Positions 61,393-64,000 of a stretch of 64,000 bases of DNA are shown in pieces. The stretch is from Thermaerobacter sp. PB12/4term. Its GTDB lineage: Bacteria; Bacillota; Sulfobacillia; Thermaerobacterales; Thermaerobacteraceae. Both the position numbers and the translations under genes were made by a program. Within the stretch, counting starts at the first letter, position 1. The number at the start of each line of letters is the position of its first letter. The notes under the pieces were generated by a model. The model was not told the origin of the DNA, did no database searches, and saw only the letters and a program-made list of their open reading frames with translations. Location: assembly GCF_003403315.2 (NCBI RefSeq), contig NZ_CP048407.1, forward strand, positions 496,001-560,000, given 5' to 3'.

Positions 61393-63608
61393 GCTGGATC
61401 GCTTCCTTTCGGACGGCAACCCTCTTCACCTGGACCCGGGTGCGGCGCAGCTGGTGGTTGCCAGCCGCCGCGGCCGGCGGCCTGGCCACGGGCCTGGTGA
61501 CGGTGACCCAGACCGTGGCGGAGACCGGAGCCGGCGTCCTCCAGCAGGCGGCCCAGTTCCTGGCCTTCCTCCAGGTGGGGGTCATGGTGCTGGCAGGGCT
61601 GGCGGCCGATCCCGAGAGGGATGAGGACAGCGCCGCGGTGCTGTGGTCCTGGCCGGTGGACAAGGCGGCCCTGGTCCTGGGCAGGTTCGCCGGGACGGCA
61701 CCCCTGGCGCTGCTGGCGGCCCTGGCGGCGGTGCTGCCGCCGGCGGTACGGATCGCCATGTTGCTCAGGGAAGCCGGAATGGGCTGGCCCCACCTGCTGG
61801 CCGAGTGGGGCCTGCTGGCAGCCGGAATCGTTGCGGGTGCCCTGTGGGCCGCCGCCCTGGGCGTGGCCCTGGGCCTGTGGCTCCGGGGTCTGGGGCTGTT
61901 TGCGGCCCTTCTGGCCACCTGGCTGGCCGGCGTGCTGGGCCCCTACGTGCTGCAGGCGCTGTTCGACCTTTTCTTTCCCTTGGCCTGGCTCGCCCAGTGG
62001 ACGGGCTCGGGCATGTTGCCGGCTGACTTCCTTAACGTGGATCTCACGGGTATTTCCGAGGACCTTCCACTGTACCTGATGCACAGGGCTTTCTATTTCG
62101 CCGCCGGCCTGGCGGTGTGCGGGGGTGTGGCCCTGTGCTACAGGCGCCGGCGGGGGGTGGCGCCCCGGCCCGGCCGGTGGCTGGGATGGGCGACGGCGGT
62201 GGCGGCGGGGATGGCCGTGGCCGCCGGTGCTGGCCTGGGGCTGCAGCTTTACGGCCGGGCTGATGCGGCCCGGCAGGAGCTTCTCTACTACGCCCGGCAG
62301 GGGGTGCCGGCAGAAGGGGAGGCGCTGGAACCGGATCCGGCCCCGCCTTACGTGGTCAGCCGCTACGACCTGGACCTGGATCTCCGCCGCGCTCCCGAGG
62401 TCCGTGCCCAGGTGGAACTGCAACTGGAGAATCCGGGGTCTCGCCCGGTAAGGGATCCTGTCCTGACGCTGCGCCACGTCTTCACCATCGAGAAGCTGGA
62501 AGTGCGGGCTTCGGGCGGCGGGAACGTCCAGGGACGTCGCCAGGGCGACTGGATCCGGCTAGAGGGGCTGGTTCTTCCGCCGGGGGGCGCGGTGACGGTA
62601 TCCCTGCGCTACCACGGCCGGATCGATCAGTGGATCCTCCCTGGTGGCTACCCCCTGCGGAGCGGTCTGTACGCGGAGGTTCCTGCTCCCTGGCGGGGTG
62701 CCCACGCCGGCCGCACGGGGACTTATCTGCCCGTCTCGTACGGCTGGTACCCGCTGCCGGGCCGGGTGACCCTGGCCAGTGCCCTCCGCCTGACGGATCC
62801 GGCGACGGGTGGCGCGAGCCTCTGGCTTGATGAAGGCCCCGCCCTGGCCAGCAACGGGACCGTGCGCTGGCCGGGCAGCAGGCCACCGGTGGTGGACGGG
62901 GACCCCGCTTCATTTGAACCGGCTCCCGCCGCCTTCCGCATCACCGTCCGGCATCCGGGACACTATCCGGTGCTTTCCAACCTCAATGCCATCCACCGGC
63001 CCTGGGGCCCGGAAACCACCATGGAAGGGAGCACGACCTTCGTCCACCTGGTCGGCCGGCCCCTGGCCCGTTACGAGGCGGCAGGGGCCGAGATCTGGTA
63101 TCCCCAGGAAAACCCTGGGAGCCTGGTGCGTGCCCGCCGGTGGGCGGGATGGTTGAAGCAAGCCCGGGCGCTGGTGGGCGAGACCTCTACGTCCCGGATC
63201 ATCACCCTGCCGACCCAGGGCACGGCACGGATCAACCGGCTGTTCGTCGATCCCGCCACGGGGGTGGTGCTGGAAGCTGGCGACGCGATTCTCGTGCCGC
63301 AGCAAGCGGTCGAAGCCGTTCTGTTCGGATCCCGGGAGGTGGTGACGGAGGCTGAAGCCTGCCTTGGCCATGCCGTCACCAGCCGGATCCTGCGCGCGCA
63401 AGAACCGGCCGCGGCATCGCCGCCTCAGCCGGGCGGGCAGGAGGGGCCATGCGCCTCCCTGGCCGGGAGCCCCGCTCCCGATTTCGTCCAGCGCTGGGTA
63501 GCCGAGGCCTCCCAGAGGCAATTGGTGGCGGCTCTCGGCCAGCTCCGGCAGCGGGCCGCCCAGCGACCGCTGGAGCCGCACGATCTCTGGGAGGTCATGG
63601 GCCCATGA
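61389..63608 (+). CDS. ABC-2 permease fused to an M1-aminopeptidase-like domain lacking its zinc site
   Basis: ATG overlap with the ATPase stop is ATG/TGA over 61389-61392. The N-terminal half (about 1-310) has seven helices of ABC-2 type (TLFTWTRVRRSWWLPAAAAG, AADPERDEDSAAVLWSWPVD). The C-terminal half starts with the M1-like beta domain (VVSRYDLDLDLRRAPEVRAQ, VELQLENPGSRPVRDPVLTL) and runs through YLPVSYGWYPLPG and RIITLPTQGTARINRLFVD. Where HExxH would be expected, near residues 661-665, the sequence reads LGHAVTSRIL, so zinc binding is probably lost. The last part (FVQRWVAEASQRQLVAAL) is helical. Confidence 0.8.
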   Translation: MSWIASFRTATLFTWTRVRRSWWLPAAAAGGLATGLVTVTQTVAETGAGVLQQAAQFLAFLQVGVMVLAGLAADPERDEDSAAVLWSWPVDKAALVLGRFAGTAPLALLAALAAVLPPAVRIAMLLREAGMGWPHLLAEWGLLAAGIVAGALWAAALGVALGLWLRGLGLFAALLATWLAGVLGPYVLQALFDLFFPLAWLAQWTGSGMLPADFLNVDLTGISEDLPLYLMHRAFYFAAGLAVCGGVALCYRRRRGVAPRPGRWLGWATAVAAGMAVAAGAGLGLQLYGRADAARQELLYYARQGVPAEGEALEPDPAPPYVVSRYDLDLDLRRAPEVRAQVELQLENPGSRPVRDPVLTLRHVFTIEKLEVRASGGGNVQGRRQGDWIRLEGLVLPPGGAVTVSLRYHGRIDQWILPGGYPLRSGLYAEVPAPWRGAHAGRTGTYLPVSYGWYPLPGRVTLASALRLTDPATGGASLWLDEGPALASNGTVRWPGSRPPVVDGDPASFEPAPAAFRITVRHPGHYPVLSNLNAIHRPWGPETTMEGSTTFVHLVGRPLARYEAAGAEIWYPQENPGSLVRARRWAGWLKQARALVGETSTSRIITLPTQGTARINRLFVDPATGVVLEAGDAILVPQQAVEAVLFGSREVVTEAEACLGHAVTSRILRAQEPAAASPPQPGGQEGPCASLAGSPAPDFVQRWVAEASQRQLVAALGQLRQRAAQRPLEPHDLWEVMGP

Positions 63609-64000
63609 GCGGGGGCTGGCTGCGGGCCCACCTGCGCCTGGCCCGGGCCGGGCTGGGGATGGCCGTGGCGCTGGCGGCTGCCTTCTGGCCGGTCCTGCTC
63701 TGGCCGGTGCGCCTTCTCGGCCATCCTCTGCACCTGTACACGCTGGCGCGGATCCTCGAGGAGTTTCTGGTCCTGGCAGTGCTGCCGGTGGCTGTACCGC
63801 TCTGGTCCGACGTGGAGGGCCTCCGCCCGGGCTGGTGGCGGGCCCTTCCCTTCCGGCGGGCGCCCACGGTGGCGGGCCGGCTGCTCTTGCCTGTGGCCGT
63901 GTACCTCGTTCTGGCTGGGACGATCGTGGCACTGGCCTTTGCGGGTTCCGCCAAGGCAGGCACCACCGGGACGGAAACCCTTCCCCTGCCTGCGCTGGTG
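63605..64000 (+). CDS. membrane protein, 3' truncated by the window end
   Basis: ATG 63605 overlaps the previous stop (ATGA), and no stop occurs before base 64000. The 132 visible residues start MSGGWLRAHLRLARAGLGMA and contain at least three helices (MAVALAAAFWPVLLWPVRLL, LVLAVLPVAVPLW and LLLPVAVYLVLAGTIVALAF). It resembles an ABC-2 permease subunit or a membrane partner for the fused permease upstream. Coupling implies the same transporter. Confidence 0.75.
   Translation, partial: MSGGWLRAHLRLARAGLGMAVALAAAFWPVLLWPVRLLGHPLHLYTLARILEEFLVLAVLPVAVPLWSDVEGLRPGWWRALPFRRAPTVAGRLLLPVAVYLVLAGTIVALAFAGSAKAGTTGTETLPLPALV

Overview
The window is about 70% G+C or higher, with strong AGGAGG-type ribosome binding sites, many GTG/TTG starts and tightly packed, often overlapping genes. 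The gene content is Gram-positive: HemQ/ChdC of the coproporphyrin-dependent haem pathway, lipoprotein-type binding proteins, a YlxY-like polysaccharide deacetylase, a CPBP protease, and an ETF with an ETF:menaquinone-type oxidoreductase. The best fit is a thermophilic high-GC Firmicute such as Thermaerobacter; this is inferred from composition and gene content only. No tRNA, rRNA, CRISPR array or insertion sequence was seen.

Layout. 1-2006: end of a DUF4198 protein, a CopC-domain protein and a DJ-1/PfpI protein, closed by a strong terminator. 2466-5793: modA, modB and an XRE-HTH/PBP-like regulator, with no modC. 6026-7228: a YlxY-type deacetylase with degraded metal ligands. 7409-12131: a Gld-type ABC system (ATPase, permease, GldG-like and DUF4340 proteins). 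12307-22662: a fatty-acid module (TetR regulator with a PfmR/PaaR-like operator, etfB, etfA, membrane Fe-S oxidoreductase, acyl-CoA ligase, acyl-CoA thioesterase), then a GNAT protein and a MenC/N-acylamino acid racemase. 22672-27046: a reverse-strand hotdog thioesterase and an NMT1/SsuA-type ABC importer. 27118-33635: a CDF metal exporter with a clear promoter, a small YHS protein on the reverse strand, an RlmD-type methyltransferase, HemQ and an amidase.

33960-44884 mixes iron-uptake and glycan genes behind two Fur-like sites: an alkaline-phosphatase-superfamily protein, a GT2 glycosyltransferase, a cupredoxin lipoprotein with a His/Ser/Gly repeat, a FutA-like binding protein, a GT-C-like membrane protein, a FutB-like permease, a FutC-like ATPase and a sugar-nucleotide epimerase. 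44893-54346: a CPBP protease, a K+-independent H+-pyrophosphatase (reverse), a MTHFS-like/Mug DNA glycosylase fusion, an apparently leaderless marR with an MFS exporter, and a reverse-strand flippase-like/MOSC pair. 54519-64000: a ROK kinase, a DUF4260 protein, and an ECF sigma factor heading a run of membrane and ABC genes, including an ABC-2 permease fused to an M1-peptidase-like domain whose zinc site looks lost; the last gene runs off the window.

No single region is clearly a new system. The strongest candidates for new biology are the MTHFS-Mug fusion (48291-49676), the sigma-factor/ABC/pseudo-peptidase cluster (56566-64000) and the Fur-associated iron/glycan block. Many proteins carry Pro/Ala/Gly-rich inserts at domain junctions, which complicates start prediction.
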